From Tessaracoccus sp. MC1679 (GTDB lineage: Bacteria > Actinomycetota > Actinomycetes > Propionibacteriales > Propionibacteriaceae), in the NCBI RefSeq assembly GCF_014164775.1, contig NZ_JACJGB010000006.1, positions 300,304-364,303 on the forward strand: a stretch of 64,000 bases of DNA, read 5' to 3'. This document shows positions 41,475-50,800 of the stretch, piece by piece; position 1 is the first letter of the stretch; the number at the start of each line of letters is the position of its first letter. Made by a program: the position numbers and the translations under genes. The notes below the pieces were generated by a model that made no database searches, was not told the DNA's origin, and saw only the letters and a list, made by a program, of their open reading frames with translations.

Positions 41475-42349
41475 ACCAGGGAGGTTCCCACCAGCAGGCC
41501 TGCCGCAATGCCGATCTCGGCCATGCCCGTGGAGGCGATGACGGGGATGAGGTCACGCCCGACGGCGCCGCCGAGGACGAGGCGAAGGGGGGCGATGAGG
41601 AGCGGGACGCCCATCAACCCGAGGAGGGCCCACCACGTGGTGAGGGCGGCGAACCCGAGTGTCGCGGCCACCGCCACCGCGGCCAGCACCGTGAAGAAGA
41701 TCCGGCTGCCCCGGTCCCCCAGCCGCACCGGAAGCGTCATCTTGCCTGACAGCGTGTCGGTGGCGATGTCGCGGAGGTTGTTGGCCACCAGGATGGCGCT
41801 GGCCAGCGATCCGACGGCGGTGGCCGCCAGCCAGGCGTGCAGCGGTGCGGAGCCACCTATGACGTAGCAGGTGCCGATGGTGGCCACCAGCCCGAAGAAC
41901 ACGAACACCATCACCTCGCCCAGGCCCAGGTAGCCGTAGGGGGTGTCCCCGCCGGTGTAGTACCAGGCGGCCAGGATGGACAGTGCCCCGACGGCCAGCA
42001 GCCACCAGTGGCCGGTGAGCGCCACGACGGTGAGGCCGGTGATCCCGGCCACCGCGAAGGCCGCGAACGCGGCCAGCTTCACCGCCCGGGCCGACGCGAG
42101 GCCCGAGGCCACCAGCCGTATCGGCCCGACGCGGTCGTCGTCCGTGCCGCGCACCCCGTCGGAGTAGTCGTTGGCGTAGTTGACGCCCACCTGCAGGGCC
42201 AGAGCGACCAGGAGGCAGAGGGCGGCGAGGCCCCAGTCCTGGTGGCCGAGCGCCAGCGCGCTGGCGGCCCCGGCGAGGATGGGGGCGAGGGCGGCGGGCA
42301 GGGTGCGCGGGCGGGCGCCGGCCACCCAGACGGAGAGAGTCTCGTTCAT
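41471..42349 (-). CDS. menA: 1,4-Dihydroxy-2-naphthoate polyprenyltransferase
   Basis: 292-residue UbiA-superfamily membrane enzyme that joins the polyprenyl tail to DHNA. Both aspartate-rich motifs are seen: NYANDYSDGVRGTDDDRVGP near residue 65 and NNLRDIATDTLSGKMTLPVRLG near 185. About nine hydrophobic helices. Start ATG 42349 overlaps the menE stop; the longer frame is a shadow of menE. Its tail donor is probably made by the synthase at 14092-15057. Confidence 0.95.
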   Translation of the reverse strand: MNETLSVWVAGARPRTLPAALAPILAGAASALALGHQDWGLAALCLLVALALQVGVNYANDYSDGVRGTDDDRVGPIRLVASGLASARAVKLAAFAAFAVAGITGLTVVALTGHWWLLAVGALSILAAWYYTGGDTPYGYLGLGEVMVFVFFGLVATIGTCYVIGGSAPLHAWLAATAVGSLASAILVANNLRDIATDTLSGKMTLPVRLGDRGSRIFFTVLAAVAVAATLGFAALTTWWALLGLMGVPLLIAPLRLVLGGAVGRDLIPVIASTGMAEIGIAAGLLVGTSLV

Positions 42350-43353
42350 GACCGGAGCAACTCTAGGAGCTTTTCGCGGTCCGGCTTGCCACCGGCGGTC
42401 CGCGGCAGTGCGTCGACGAGCACGAGCTGCCGCGGGAGGGCGGCGGCCGGGAGCGCAGGGCGGAGCCGTTCGCGCCACTGGTCCAGGCCTCCGTGACGGG
42501 CGAAGAGCACCAGCCGCACCCCCCATTCGTGGTCGGGGACGGCCAGCACCTCGGTGTCCGCGTCCAGGCCGCGGGCCGCGGCACGGACCTGGGCGAGGTC
42601 CACGTTGACGCCGCCGCTGATGACCACGTCGTCGATCCTGCCGTCGATGTGGAGGCGACCATCCACCCAGCGGCCACGGTCGCGGGTGAGGACCGCGCCG
42701 TCGCGCAACGCCTCTGAGGTGAGCCCGGGTTCGCCGAGGTAGCCGCTGAACACGGTTGGCCCCGCCACCGACACGCGACCCTCGGGTCCGAGCCGCACGC
42801 CGACGCCGGGCAGCGGCACCCCGTCCCACACCACGCCTCCGCAGGTCTCGCTCATTCCGTAGGTCTCGATCACCCGGATCCCCACCGCCTCGGCCCGGGC
42901 GCGCAGCTGGGGGCTCAGCGCGGAGCCCCCCACCAGCACAGCATCGAACCGCGCCAGCGTCGCCGCGAGGGCGGGCGCCTCAAGTGCGCGGTAGAGCTGC
43001 GTGGCCACGATCGACACCGCGTTGCGGCCCGCCACGGGCGCCAGGCCCGCGAGCGTCGGGTCCGCGGCCCGGACCCCGTCTCCCCTCAGGCCGCGCACCA
43101 GCACCATGAGGCCCGCCACGTATCGGGGCGACAGCGTGAGGTGCCAGGTGGCGCGGAATCCCAGCCGCCCGTGGGCCGCATCGGCCGCCGCCGCGAGCGC
43201 CTCGCGGGACAGCAGCACGTGTTTGGCCTGCCCGGTGGAGCCGGAGGTGCCGACCACCGCGTGACCGGCCGGCGCCGTGCCTGCCCCGTCCGCGAGCCAC
43301 AGGCCCTCGCCGTCGTCGAGGAGGTGTCGCACGGCGTCGATCCACTGCTCCAT
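42346..43353 (-). CDS. menE: o-Succinylbenzoate-CoA ligase
   Basis: 335-residue acyl-adenylate-forming enzyme that activates o-succinylbenzoate. AMP-binding P-loop VVGTSGSTGQAKHVLLS near residue 33, YGMSETCGGVVWDG near 164, DGRLHIDGRIDDVVISGGVNVD near 208 and the catalytic C-terminal Lys in RTAGGKPDREKL near 325. It is shorter than the enteric form because the N-terminal part is reduced, as in other actinobacterial MenE. First gene of the menE-A-C-D run. Confidence 0.93.
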   Translation of the reverse strand: MEQWIDAVRHLLDDGEGLWLADGAGTAPAGHAVVGTSGSTGQAKHVLLSREALAAAADAAHGRLGFRATWHLTLSPRYVAGLMVLVRGLRGDGVRAADPTLAGLAPVAGRNAVSIVATQLYRALEAPALAATLARFDAVLVGGSALSPQLRARAEAVGIRVIETYGMSETCGGVVWDGVPLPGVGVRLGPEGRVSVAGPTVFSGYLGEPGLTSEALRDGAVLTRDRGRWVDGRLHIDGRIDDVVISGGVNVDLAQVRAAARGLDADTEVLAVPDHEWGVRLVLFARHGGLDQWRERLRPALPAAALPRQLVLVDALPRTAGGKPDREKLLELLRS

Positions 43354-43384
43354 TGCGCCACCCTAGCCACCCCGCGACGCCAGG

Positions 43385-43390
43385 TAGGAT
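43385..43390 (+). promoter_or_regulatory. Candidate -10 element, leaderless small membrane protein gene
   Basis: TAGGAT ends 6 bases before the GTG at 43397. No Shine-Dalgarno sequence is visible. Confidence 0.38.
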
Positions 43391-43396
43391 GGCGTG

Positions 43397-43648
43397 GTGA
43401 CCCGGGTCCTCTTGATCATTGCGATCGTGATGCTGACCGTGTACTGCGTCGTCGAAGTGGCGCAGGCGCGGGGCTATCGCGTGCGCGCCATGCCGCGCTG
43501 GCTGTGGGCGTTCGCCGTCGTCGGGCTCCCTGTCGTCGGCCCCGTGGCCTGGCTGCTGCTCGGACGTCCCGTCACGAAGAAGCGGCCCCTGGACCGTGGC
43601 CCCAGCGCCCCGGATGACGACGAGGACTTCCTCCGCGGCCTCCGTTGA
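43397..43648 (+). CDS. Small membrane protein with PLDc_N-type domain
   Basis: 83-residue protein with two hydrophobic helices (RVLLIIAIVMLTVYCVVEVA and LWAFAVVGLPVVGPVAWLLLG) and a charged C-terminal tail ending DDDEDFLRGLR. The second helix with PVVGPVAWLLLGRP is the signature of the phospholipase D N-terminal (PLDc_N) membrane domain found alone in many actinobacteria. Function unknown. GTG at 43397 or 43394; the spacing to the -10 element favours 43397. Confidence 0.8.
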   Translation: MTRVLLIIAIVMLTVYCVVEVAQARGYRVRAMPRWLWAFAVVGLPVVGPVAWLLLGRPVTKKRPLDRGPSAPDDDEDFLRGLR

Positions 43649-43671
43649 GCCTGCCGCTGGCCCCGGCGTAT

Positions 43672-43677
43672 TAGCCT
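43672..43677 (+). promoter_or_regulatory. Candidate -10 element of the dhaL-like gene
   Basis: TAGCCT lies 39 bases upstream of the dhaL ATG, which has its own ribosome-binding site (GAAGGAG). Based on hexamer similarity only. Confidence 0.3.
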
Positions 43678-43716
43678 TGAGAGTGACCCGGCGATTGTCG
43701 GATGAAGGAGTGAGTC

Positions 43717-44337
43717 ATGCCTGGAGCGGTGGGCGCGGTGTCCGAGTGGCTCCGCGATTGCGCCCGCGAGTTCGTGGCGCGCAGCGACGAGCTCGACGAG
43801 CTGGACCGGATCCTCGGGGACGGGGACCACGGCACAAACATGAGGCGCGGCACCGAGTCCGCGCTGACGATCAACTTCGACGAGGCGCCCACCGCTGCGG
43901 AGGCGCTCCGGCTGGTGGGCATGACCCTGGTCAGCACCGTCGGCGGCGCCTCGGGGCCCCTGTTCGGCACATTCTTCCTCCGGGCGGGCGCCGCGTGGCC
44001 CCAGCAGGTCACCACCGTGGGCGTTGCCCGCGCGATGCGCGCCGGCCTCGACGGGGTCGTGGTGCGTGGCCGCGCCAAGGTGGGCGACAAGACGATGGTG
44101 GACGCGCTGGCCCCCGCCGCGGATGCGTTCGACGACGTGGCCGCCCTGGGTGGAGACCTGCGCGAGGCCCTGACCCTGGCCGCGAGGGCCGCCGAGGCAG
44201 GCCGGGACGCCACGAAGGAGATGGTGGCCAAGAAGGGCCGTGCGGCACTGGTTGCCGAGCGCTCCGTCGGCGTCATCGACCCCGGCGCGGTCTCCATGGC
44301 CCTGATTCTCACCACGGCGGCCAAGCACGTCCGCTGA
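43717..44337 (+). CDS. dhaL: DhaL-type ADP-binding subunit/DAK2 domain protein
   Basis: 206-residue DhaL protein, the nucleotide-binding half of PTS-dependent dihydroxyacetone kinase. The three Mg-ADP aspartates appear as Asp30, Asp35 and Asp37 in LDRILGDGDHGTNM, the same numbering as Escherichia coli DhaL. GGASGPLFGTFF, VGDKTMVDAL and the C-terminal KGRAALVAERSVGVIDPGA are also family-typical. No dhaK or dhaM is beside it. The neighbours are a small membrane protein and two hydrolases. Alternatively it serves an unrelated DAK2-type kinase. Confidence 0.88.
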   Translation: MPGAVGAVSEWLRDCAREFVARSDELDELDRILGDGDHGTNMRRGTESALTINFDEAPTAAEALRLVGMTLVSTVGGASGPLFGTFFLRAGAAWPQQVTTVGVARAMRAGLDGVVVRGRAKVGDKTMVDALAPAADAFDDVAALGGDLREALTLAARAAEAGRDATKEMVAKKGRAALVAERSVGVIDPGAVSMALILTTAAKHVR

Positions 44338-44367
44338 CCGGTACGGCACTGTGGCACGATCGCTGAT

Positions 44368-45138
44368 GTGACCGACGACGAGGGCTTCACCCCGAGCACC
44401 CTCCAGATCCGCGACCTCACCGTCGTGGTCCTGGACTCCCGTCCGGACGCGCAGCCGCTTGAGAAGGCGTTCGTGCTGGTGCACGGGCTGGGGGTGTCGT
44501 CGCTGTACTTCCGCGAGCTGGCCCGCCACCTTCGGCCGCATGCCCGCGTCGTGACGGTGGATCTGCCGGGCTTCGGGCGCGCCGCGACCCCGGAGCGAAC
44601 CCTTCGAATCGCCAGCTTCGCGCTGGTGCTGAACGAGACCATCGAGCGCCTGGGCCTGGCGGACGCCGTCCTGGTGGGGCACTCGATGGGGGTGCAGGTG
44701 GTGGTGGAGGCGCTGCGCCGCAGACCCTCGATCGCCACGGCCGCGGTCCTGATCGGCCCGGTGGTCAACGGCGCCGAGCGCCGGGCCCCGACTGTGGTGC
44801 GGCGGTTCCTGCAGGCCGCGGCCAAGGAGACCCCTGCGTCGGCCTGGCCCTCCGTGCGGGCCTGGCTCAGCTGCGGCCCGCGCTGGTTCATCGACACCTT
44901 TCCCGCGATGCTGGCCTACCCGTTGGAGGAGCGGATCGCCGAGGTGCGCAATGACCTTGCCCTCGTCGCCGGCGAGTACGACAGGCTGGCGCCGGGGCCC
45001 TGGTTGGAGATCCTCCGCGACCTCGCGGGCGGGGAGCGCGTCACCGTCGACATCGTGCCTGGCGCCTCCCACCAGGTGATGGTGACGCATCCGCAACGGG
45101 TAGTGTCGGCCTGCCTCGACATCGCAGGGCTGACGTGA
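44368..45138 (+). CDS. Alpha/beta hydrolase
   Basis: 256-residue hydrolase starting at GTG. LVHGLGVSSLYFREL is the oxyanion loop, DLPGFGRAATP follows, the nucleophile is the Ser in VGHSMGVQVVVEAL near residue 109, the acid is in GEYDRLAP and the His in PGASHQVMVTHP. No signal peptide. Substrate unknown. It overlaps the next hydrolase gene by 4 bases, so the two are co-translated. Confidence 0.85.
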   Translation: MTDDEGFTPSTLQIRDLTVVVLDSRPDAQPLEKAFVLVHGLGVSSLYFRELARHLRPHARVVTVDLPGFGRAATPERTLRIASFALVLNETIERLGLADAVLVGHSMGVQVVVEALRRRPSIATAAVLIGPVVNGAERRAPTVVRRFLQAAAKETPASAWPSVRAWLSCGPRWFIDTFPAMLAYPLEERIAEVRNDLALVAGEYDRLAPGPWLEILRDLAGGERVTVDIVPGASHQVMVTHPQRVVSACLDIAGLT

Positions 45139-45863
45139 TCCGGGTCCGGGCGGCCGCACGTCGGGCACGGGGGGCCGCCATCGACTGGGGCATCGCCGGC
45201 GGGGACATGGCCGCCGCGCTGTGGCGACGCGTCAGCCGCTGGAGCCACCAGTCCGGCGGTGCGCCCCACTCCCCCTGCCGCGACATTCCTGTCGTGCTGC
45301 TGCCCGGCATCCTGGAGCCGTGGAGCTACCTGGCGCCCCTGGCCCGGTGGCTCGGCCGGCACGGCCACCCCGTCGAGTTCGTGGAGACCCTCGGCTGGAA
45401 CCTGCACAACCTCGACGCCTCGGCCGAGCGGTGCCTGGCGGTGCTCCGCCAGCGGGGGATCCGCCGCTGCGTGCTGGTTGCCCATTCGAAGGGCGGCCTC
45501 ATCGGGAAGGCGGTCCTGCTGCGTCAGGGCGACGACGGGGTGGCCCTGGGTCTGGTGGCCGTCGCCACGCCGTTCGGCGGCTCCTCGATCGGGAGGCGGC
45601 TGCACGGGCTGGTGGCCCGCTCCCCGCTGGGGCTGTTCTCCCCCGGGAATCCGGTCCTGCGGGGGCTGGCCGACGAGGCGTCGGTCAACGCGCACATCGT
45701 GTCTCTGGCGCCTGCCTGGGACCAGGTGATCCCCGAGGGCTCGCGCCTCGCGGGCGCCGTCAACGTCGATCTCGACGTGCCCGGCCACTTCCGCCCGATG
45801 CGCGACGAGTCGGTGTGGAGGATCATCCACGAGCACGTCCACCGCCTCGCCGACGCCCCCTGA
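45135..45863 (+). CDS. Lipase-like alpha/beta hydrolase
   Basis: 242-residue hydrolase. VVLLPGILEPWSYLAPLARWL near residue 52 and the nucleophile elbow LVAHSKGGLIGKA near residue 116, with Lys in place of the more usual Gln/Met/Leu, resemble the triacylglycerol-lipase/PGAP1-like group; the catalytic His is probably in DVPGHFRPM. A basic N-terminal stretch may associate with the membrane. Coupled to the preceding hydrolase. Substrate unknown. Confidence 0.82.
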   Translation: MIRVRAAARRARGAAIDWGIAGGDMAAALWRRVSRWSHQSGGAPHSPCRDIPVVLLPGILEPWSYLAPLARWLGRHGHPVEFVETLGWNLHNLDASAERCLAVLRQRGIRRCVLVAHSKGGLIGKAVLLRQGDDGVALGLVAVATPFGGSSIGRRLHGLVARSPLGLFSPGNPVLRGLADEASVNAHIVSLAPAWDQVIPEGSRLAGAVNVDLDVPGHFRPMRDESVWRIIHEHVHRLADAP

Positions 45864-45880
45864 CGGACCCGACGGGGGGC

Positions 45881-46783
45881 TCAGTCGATGTGGATGTCTT
45901 CGTAGCTGCGCGGATCCTCGATCGGTTCCAGGTGGCCGATCACCCGTAGCTCGGTGAACTCCGCCTGGATCAGGTCCACGAGGTCCTCCATCGCGTCATG
46001 CCCCTGCTGCACGGACCACGCACCGGGCACCAGCATGTGGAACTCCATGAACGCACGCGCCCCTGAGATGCGGGTGCGGAAGGCGTGAAACTTCACCGTC
46101 TCCTCCTCGTGGGCGGCGAGGATCTCCCGGAGGCGTGCGTTGGTCTCCTTCGGCAAGGCCTCATCCATCAACCCGGAGGCCGATTCGGAGACCAGGCGCC
46201 ATCCGGTCCACAGGATGTTGACGCCCACCAGGAGTGCGACGAGCGGGTCCAGCCAGTTCCAGCCCGTGAGCCACACGAGGCCGATGCCGATGACGACGCC
46301 GGCGGAGGTGATCACATCGGTCATGAGGTGGTGACCGTCGGCGCGCAGCGTGATCGAGTTGTGCCGGGCGCCCGCGCTGAGCAGGACGACGGCGACGGCG
46401 CCGTTGATCAGTGAGGCGCCCACGGTGATGATCAGGCCCAGCCCGATCTCTTCCAGCGGTCGCGGGACGATCAGGCGTTCGATGGCGAACCCGACGATGA
46501 CCACCGCCGCCACGAAGATCATCACGCCCTCGATGGCCGAGGAGAAGTACTCGGCCTTGGAGTGCCCGAAGTGGTGGTTCTTGTCCGCGGGCCTCGCCGC
46601 GACCCTCAACGCGAACAGCGCGACCACCGCCGCCACGAGGTTGACGACGGACTCCGCGGCGTCGGAGAGCAGGCCCACCGATCCGGTGATCAGCCACGCG
46701 GCGGTCTTGAGCGCGATGGTGACGAGCGCCGCGGCGATCGACAACCAGGCGAACTTCGTGAGATCGACGCGGGCTTCAGGCAT
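45881..46783 (-). CDS. Cation diffusion facilitator (FieF-like)
   Basis: 300-residue metal/proton antiporter with six transmembrane helices and a cytoplasmic dimerisation domain. Metal-site residues lie in LLSDAAESVVN in TM2 and DGHHLMTDVITSAGV in TM5; NHHFGHSKAEYFSS is the usual loop. The C-terminal domain has the HMLVPGAWSVQQGHDAMEDL pattern with conserved His. Likely exports Zn, Fe or Mn; specificity is not evident because TM2 has Asp-x3-Ser rather than the common Asp-x3-Asp. Confidence 0.92.
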   Translation of the reverse strand: MPEARVDLTKFAWLSIAAALVTIALKTAAWLITGSVGLLSDAAESVVNLVAAVVALFALRVAARPADKNHHFGHSKAEYFSSAIEGVMIFVAAVVIVGFAIERLIVPRPLEEIGLGLIITVGASLINGAVAVVLLSAGARHNSITLRADGHHLMTDVITSAGVVIGIGLVWLTGWNWLDPLVALLVGVNILWTGWRLVSESASGLMDEALPKETNARLREILAAHEEETVKFHAFRTRISGARAFMEFHMLVPGAWSVQQGHDAMEDLVDLIQAEFTELRVIGHLEPIEDPRSYEDIHID

Positions 46784-46842
46784 GGGCCAATCCTGACGCC
46801 TTCAGGGGCGCTGGATCAAAGCGGACCAGCGGGTCATGGGTC

Positions 46843-47787
46843 TCATCGGTTCAGCACGTTGCGCAGTTCGCCGTCGCCCCACAGCGCGGCCACGTTGAGT
46901 TCGATCAGCCGGTGCGCCTCCTGTGGGCGGCCGCTGGCCACGTGCGGCGTGATGAGCACGTCTGCTTCGTCCCACAGCGGCGACTCGGCGGGCAGCGGCT
47001 CGATCGCTGTCACGTCCAGCGCGGCCGCGGCCACCTTCCCGGACCGGACCGCGTCGAGCAGAGCAGCCTCGTCGACGGTGGCCCCGCGGCCTACGTTGAC
47101 CACCAGCGCCGAGGGCTTCAACTGGGCCAGGCGCCGGGCGTTGAGTGCCGCGTGCGTCGTCTCATGCCGGGGCAGGATCATGATGAGGACGTCGGTGTCG
47201 GCCAGCACCTCCGGGAGCGCGTCCTCGTCGAACACGTCGAATCCGTGCCTGGGTCCGGTCGAGCGCGCGATTCCCGTCACCCACGCGCCGAGCGCCCGCA
47301 GCAGCGGCGCGAGCCTGGCGGCGATGGACCCGAAGCCCCAGATGGTCACCTTGGCGCCGTCGAGGGAGATGATCCGCCCGTCGTGCGCCCGCTCGAGCAT
47401 GGCACCGCCCAACTCGCCGTCCCACAGGTGGTCGTGCTGGTTGCGCATCGCCATCGGCAGCATCCGCACCAGCGCCAGGGTCAGTGCCAGCGCATGCTCG
47501 GCGACGGGGCCGTCGTGCAGCCCCACCCCGCTGGACAGCATCACCCCGGGCGGGAAGCCCGCCGCCCGCACGTTGTCGGGCCCCGCGGCGAGCCCCTGCA
47601 CCAGCAGGAGGGAGGTCATCCGCCGCGCGGCGTCGGGCAGGACGTCGTCGCTCTGACCCCACACCACAAGGACCTCGGCATCGACATGCTCCTCGGGGAC
47701 CGGCCGGTCCCCCGGCACGACGACCACCTCGGCGCCGTCGATGCGCGGGAGGGGACCGGTGTAGGTATCTGGGATCAGGATCTTCAT
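46843..47787 (-). CDS. D-isomer-specific 2-hydroxyacid dehydrogenase family protein
   Basis: 314-residue NAD-dependent dehydrogenase. Nucleotide-binding WGFGSIAARLAPLLRALGA near residue 145; catalytic Arg in NVGRGATVDEAALL, Glu in ALDVTAIEPLP and His in ITPHVASG form the usual triad. I start at the ATG with first base 47787 because GGAGGT lies 9 bases upstream; the open frame reaches 47880 without homology. Substrate unknown; phosphoglycerate-type and glyoxylate-type members cannot be told apart here. Confidence 0.88.
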   Translation of the reverse strand: MKILIPDTYTGPLPRIDGAEVVVVPGDRPVPEEHVDAEVLVVWGQSDDVLPDAARRMTSLLLVQGLAAGPDNVRAAGFPPGVMLSSGVGLHDGPVAEHALALTLALVRMLPMAMRNQHDHLWDGELGGAMLERAHDGRIISLDGAKVTIWGFGSIAARLAPLLRALGAWVTGIARSTGPRHGFDVFDEDALPEVLADTDVLIMILPRHETTHAALNARRLAQLKPSALVVNVGRGATVDEAALLDAVRSGKVAAAALDVTAIEPLPAESPLWDEADVLITPHVASGRPQEAHRLIELNVAALWGDGELRNVLNR

Positions 47788-47857
47788 GTGACGTGCACCT
47801 CCGTGGGACCGGCCCCAGCATCCCATAGTCGGGTGGGCGGTCAGCCGAAGAACTCGG

Positions 47858-47863
47858 TAACCT
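47858..47863 (+). promoter_or_regulatory. Candidate -10 element, leaderless glyS mRNA
   Basis: TAACCT ends 6 bases before the GTG at 47870, the first in-frame start of the synthetase. Confidence 0.4.
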
Positions 47864-47869
47864 GCAGGG

Positions 47870-50800
47870 GTGCTGACCATGCAAGACGCCCTGCGCCGCC
47901 TGTCCGACTACTGGACCTCGAAGGGCTGCCTCACGTGGCAGCCGTTCAACTCCGAGGTCGGGGCGGGGACGATGAACCCGGCCACCGTGCTGCGTGTCCT
48001 CGGCCCCGAGCCGTGGGATGTGGCCTACGTGGAGCCGTCGGTGCGCCCGGACGACTCCCGCTACGGGCAGAACCCCAACCGGCTGCAGATGCACACCCAG
48101 TTCCAGGTGATCCTCAAGCCCGAGCCCGGCAATCCCCAGGAGCTGTACCTGGGCTCGCTGGAGGCGCTCGGCATCGACCTGTCCAAGCACGACGTCCGCT
48201 TCGTCGAGGACAACTGGCAGCAGCCGGCCATCGGCGCCTGGGGCCTCGGCTGGGAGGTGTGGCTGGACGGCATGGAGATCACTCAGTTCACCTACTTCCA
48301 GCAGGTGGGCGGGCAGAACCTGGACCCGATCCCCGTGGAGCTCACCTACGGCGTGGAGCGGATCCTGATGGCGCAGCAGGGGGTCACGCACTTCAAGGAC
48401 ATCGTCTACTCCATCGCCTCCGACGGCCGCCCCGTCACCTACGGCGAGGCCTTCGGCCAGCAGGAATACGAGATGAGCCGCTACTACCTCGACGACGCGG
48501 ACGTCGAGGCCAACCGTCGCCTGTACGAGACCTACGTGGGCGAGGCCACCCGGATGGTCGAGGCCCGGCTCCCGGTGCCCGCCCACGGCTACATCCTCAA
48601 GTCCAGCCACGCCTTCAACGTGCTGGACGCGCGCGGCGCCATCTCCACGACCGAGCGCGCCAAGGCCTTCGCGACGATGCGCCGCCTCATGCGCGACACC
48701 GCGGCCCTGTGGATCGAGCGCCGCGAGGAGCTGGGCTTCCCGCTGATGCGCGAGCCCGCCGTCGACGAGTCGGCGCCGTCGCCCGCCGTGGACCGTGCGG
48801 CGCTGGGCACGGAGCCGCAGACGTTGGCGTTCGAGATCGGCGTGGAAGAACTGCCCCCGCACGTGGTCCCGCAGACCGTCGACGCCGTTCGCGAGGCGCT
48901 CACCGCGAAGCTGGCGGCCACCCGGCTCGCGCACGGCGCGATCACCGTCGAGGGCACGCCGCGCCGGATCGTCGCGGTGGTGGAGGCCGTGGGGGCCCAG
49001 GAGCCCGACGCCGAGCAGCTACGCAAGGGGCCGAAGTGGGCCGCCGCGTTCGACTCCGACGGGAACCCGACCAAGGCGCTGCAGGGCTTCATGCGGGGCC
49101 AGGGCGCCGAGGCTTCGCAGGTGGTGCGCGCCCAGATCGGCGGCCAGGAGCACGCCGCGGTGTCTGTGACTGTCGCGGGGAGGCACGTGCTGGATGTCGC
49201 GGGCGAGGCCCTCACCGACATCGTCTCCGGGCTGCGCGCCGAGAAGAACATGCGCTGGAGCGACGCCTCCCTGTCGTTCTCCCGCGCCATCCGCTGGATC
49301 GTGGCGCTGTGGGGCGACACCGTCGTGCCAGCCACAGTCTCCGGCCTAACCGCCGGGCGGACCACCTACCTGCAGCGCGCTGTCTCCGGCGAGGAGACAG
49401 GCACCCGCTCCGACGGCGCACGCGTCGGCTGGGTGGAGGTGGCCTCCGCCTCCGAGCTGCTGCCGACCATAGCCTCGGGCGCGATCACGCTGTCCACCGC
49501 TGAGCGTCGCGCCGCCGTCGTCGAGCAGGCCGTGGCGTTGGCCGACGGCGTGGCCGGCACCGTCGACGTCGAGGCTGAGGGTGCGGTGATCGACGAGATC
49601 ACCAACCTGGTGGAGGACCCCCGCGGTGTGCTCGGCCACTTCGACGTGCGCTACCTCGAGCTCCCCGAGCGGATCCTCACCGCCGTCATGCGCAAGCACC
49701 AGCGCTACCTGCCGGTGTTCCGCGACGGCGCGCTCGCCCCGCACTTCGTCACCATGGCCAACGGCCTGTGCGACGACGACACCGTCCGGGCCGGCAACGA
49801 GTCGGTCATCCGGGCCCGCTACGAGGACGCCCTGTTCTTCTGGAACGCGGACCTGGAGGCGGCAGACGTCGACGGCTTCGTGCCCGGCCTGGACAAGCTG
49901 ACCTTCGAGGAGCGCCTGGGCTCGGTGGGCGCGCGGGCGCGACGGATCGCGGATGTCGCGGCGAGCCTGGCGGACCGCGTCGGCCTGGCCGGCGAGGACC
50001 GCACGACGCTGACCCGCGCCGGGCAGCTCGCCAAGTTCGACCTCGCCACCCAGATGGTGGTGGAGATGAGCTCGCTGGCCGGGTTCATCGCCCGCGAGTA
50101 CGCCGTCCGCAAGGGCGAGACGCAGGACGTGGCGGACGCGCTGTACGAGATGGAGCAGCCGCACACCTCCGCCGACCCCGTGCCCGCGTCGGTGCCCGGC
50201 GCGCTGTTGGCGCTGGGCGACCGCTTCGACCTGCTGGCCGCGATGTTCGCGCTCGGCGCCAAGCCGACGGGCTCGTCGGACCCCTTCGGACTGCGCCGCG
50301 CCGCGCTCGGCGTGGTGCGGATCCTGCGCGAGTCCGCGGGGACGCCCCTGGAGAGCCTGACGGTGCGCGCCGGCCTGGAGGATGCGGTGGCGCGGCTGGC
50401 CGCGCAGGGCATCGATGTCGCGGCGGACGCCGTCGACGCTGCCCTGGAGTTCACCGTCGGCCGGTTCGCGCAACTGCTGCGCGACGAGGGCACCTCGGCC
50501 GATCTGGTCGCGGCCATCCTGCCCGCGGCCGACGCGCCCGGGCGTGCCGCGCGGATCCTCGGCGAGCTCAACGACACCCAGGCCGACCCGCGCCTGAAGG
50601 CCCTGGTCGCGACCCTGGTGCGGATCGGGCGCATTCTGCCCGCGGGCACGGAGGCCGGTTACGACGCGGCCCTGCTGACCGAGCCTGCCGAGGTGGAACT
50701 GCGGACGGCGGTGGAGGCGGTCCCGGCAGGCACCGCGGACGCGTCGATCCCCGCGCTGCTGGACCGCACGGCAGACGTGGTGGCCGCCGCGGACCGGTTC

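Noticed and set aside
42350..42829. N-terminal extension of menA
   Set aside because: It is the shadow of menE; MenA begins at MNETLSVWVAGARPRTLPAAL.
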